DNA of 10,163 nucleotides from Euperipatoides rowelli (Eukaryota; Onychophora; Udeonychophora; Euonychophora; Peripatopsidae). The stretch lies in assembly GCA_003024985.2 (NCBI GenBank), contig PXIH01S0010290.1, one strand, 5' to 3'. A program made the translations under genes and the position numbers. Positions 8,923 through 10,163 of the stretch are shown here, piece after piece (the stretch's first letter is position 1; each line of letters opens with the position of its first letter). The notes under the pieces were generated by a model, which worked only from the letters and a program-made list of their open reading frames with translations, made no database searches and was not told the DNA's origin.

Positions 8923-8956
8923 TTTCAAAAAGTAGACCAGAGGTCTACTTTTGAAA
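8923..8956. repeat. Near-perfect hairpin around AAAAGTAGACC
   Basis: AAAAGTAGACC (8928-8938) and GGTCTACTTTT (8942-8952) are exact reverse complements around a 3-base loop (AGA). The stem extends by four more pairs past a one-base bulge (TTTC at 8923-8926 with GAAA at 8953-8956). It sits inside the 8463-9077 repeat element. Confidence 0.7.
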
Positions 8957-9770
8957 GTGATGAAAGAGTTCTCTTCGATGTCTCGTTTTCTCTAGAGTAT
9001 TTTGACACAATGAGAATATTTACCTTCGGAGTACAATTCTTTGATGCTTCAAAGAAAAATTCTCCTAGTGTGTGCTAGGCTTTAAGTTTTATGCTATATC
9101 AACTGCATAATTTTATTTTGTATTATTTTAATAATTATTGAATTGTTATATTAAGATTCATATTAATAGTCCATAAAGACAGCTAACAATCAAACCAAAG
9201 AACGAATGGCTAGACAGATAGCAAACACACATCTGAGTATTTTATATACAGTAGTATCAAAATTTTTATGATACCTATTCCTACTAACTTTATCTTTTAA
9301 AATTATTAAAGTTTCATCATTTTCTAGAGATACACATTTGTTAAGACATTTTCAGATTTCTTATGTATAGTAAGTTTAAAATTCATCTGTACTTTCGCTA
9401 CAATATTAATTTTAAAAATAGATCATTGGAATGAAAAAATATTTTGCAAGGCCAAACACTTGTTCTGCAATTTTCTGAATATATTATACACATTATTTAT
9501 AATATAAACTTTGAAGTAAATTATCAATAAGCTTTATGATTACTCAACTCTAAACTAGCTATAATTAGTTAACTAGGCTATGGCTGCTAATTAATTTTGT
9601 TTGTGTAAATTTGTAATTATCTATTTTATTAAATTCAGATTAGATATTGTCTGCTAAGTATGTTTAAACATTTTTTCTAGACAGTTATAAAGTATATAAC
9701 CACTTTATAAATTCCAATTTCTTAGTACCATATAACCTTAGTTAACTGAGAATTTTTACACCAAATATTA

Positions 9771-9781
9771 GGGGGGGGGGG
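9771..9781 (+). repeat. 11-base G homopolymer
   Basis: Eleven G residues in a row, in a stretch otherwise dominated by A and T. G runs this long are rare at this composition and are also prone to sequencing error. Confidence 0.9.
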
Positions 9782-9955
9782 AGATGTCAGAAATATCCAA
9801 TTAGCACGCTTATATACTCACATTGTAACAAACATATCTTGATTAAAAAGGATATAGTTATTTGTAAGCCAAAAATCTTTTAAATAAATTTTAGAAATTG
9901 TTACTGGTCTCAAGAATCCTATTCATGTTTTAAAAAGTGCTTCTTTTGATGTTTA

Positions 9956-10163
9956 GGCCGGTGACACACACACAGCAATAAGATGACTCGTTGCCTCACA
10001 ACGATTTTAAAGAACATAGGTTTCAATGAGCTGTTTCACACTTGAAAGTGTGGTGGTTTTACGTTGACCTAGGCAGGGGTGCAAAATATTTTCAGGCAAA
10101 CAAATTTCCCCAGAACATTGAATTATTTTGGCAAAATTTACCCATCATTTTCCCCAAGGTCGT
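9956..10163. mobile_element. Possible DNA-transposon fragment at the right edge
   Basis: After TTA (9953-9955) the sequence turns GC-richer (about 45%) and starts GGCCGGTGACACACAC. Inside are two tight inverted repeats: TCGTTG-CCTCA-CAACGA (9988-10004) and CACACTT-GA-AAGTGTG (10037-10052). A CAGGGGTGCAAAAT string follows at about 10074-10087, like the starts of some hAT terminal repeats. No transposase is visible, and the window ends before any matching far end. Family assignment is a guess. Confidence 0.25.

Larger units (their letters stand above)
8463..9077. repeat. Degenerate inverted-repeat element (possible MITE)
   Basis: The left end (8463-8530) reads CACACACTAGAATTTTT, then TTTGAAAG, GTACTCC and TTGTCAAAAT. 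The reverse complement of the right end (about 9003-9077) gives the same blocks in the same order: CACACACTAG, AATTTTT, TTTGAAG, GTACTCC and TGTCAAAAT. Total length is about 615 bp, with no ORF inside. A further inverted partial copy of the end motif (TCTTAGTGTGCG, 8499-8510) sits within the left arm. The layout suits an old non-autonomous DNA transposon, but I cannot find a clear target-site duplication. Confidence 0.5.
8002..10163 (-). other. Partial ALDH16A1 intron (at least 2.16 kb)
   Basis: No ALDH-like coding sequence is visible between the acceptor at 8003-8002 and the right edge, on either strand. The incoming phase is 2. I looked for minus-strand donors preceded by sequence resembling the start of the second ALDH domain; the candidates near 8668 and 9022 do not encode it. 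The stretch holds the repeats and hairpins listed separately, and GC-richer patches near 8630-9000 and 9955-10090. Confidence 0.65.

Noticed and set aside
8668-9030. Minus-strand donor-like sites near 8668 and 9022 as ends of further ALDH16A1 exons
   Set aside because: The sequence before them on the minus strand contains stops or does not resemble the ALDH16 region expected before the second domain, and it falls in the repeat element.
1-10163. tRNA, rRNA, CRISPR array, tandem satellite or multi-gene defence system
   Set aside because: No cloverleaf, conserved rRNA segment, regularly spaced repeat or gene cluster was seen anywhere in the window.

Overview
This is a eukaryotic nuclear genomic window, probably from an invertebrate animal and plausibly an arthropod. 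It is very AT-rich (roughly 70% or more by eye), full of A/T homopolymers, and has spliceosomal GT..AG introns and much repeat-derived sequence. There are no bacterial operons, tRNAs, rRNAs or CRISPR arrays. Three single-N characters (1108, 2379, 3458) show that it is a stitched draft assembly.

The one secure gene is on the minus strand at 6620-8001: the 3' end of ALDH16A1, an aldehyde dehydrogenase family 16 member. It has three exons (7797-8001, 6996-7181, 6620-6916) with clean splice sites and matching phases. They encode the last 228 residues, which are most of the second, non-catalytic ALDH-like domain. The rest of the gene lies beyond the right edge. Positions 8002-10163 appear to be one intron, or part of one, loaded with old repeats and hairpins.

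At the left edge (164-298, + strand) there is a convincing candidate terminal exon of another, unrecognised gene: a polypyrimidine tract, a CAG acceptor, 44 protein-like codons, a stop, and an AATAAA downstream. If it is real, this gene and ALDH16A1 converge tail to tail across about 6 kb of non-coding DNA.

Between them lie: a GC-rich island (about 600-912) with an unidentified 143-codon ORF; an exact 169-bp direct duplication (939-1107 and 2380-2548) whose copies abut single Ns, which looks like an assembly artefact; between those Ns, a long imperfect inverted repeat (arms about 1411-1795 and 1930-2287); and about 3.5 kb of AT-rich sequence with no convincing gene, ending in a possible LINE-like 3' tail near 6134-6175.

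I see no new multi-gene system. The most notable items are the assembly duplication, the long inverted repeat, the degenerate cofactor motifs of the ALDH16 C-terminal domain, and the strong excess of the heptamer TACAGTA/TACTGTA.
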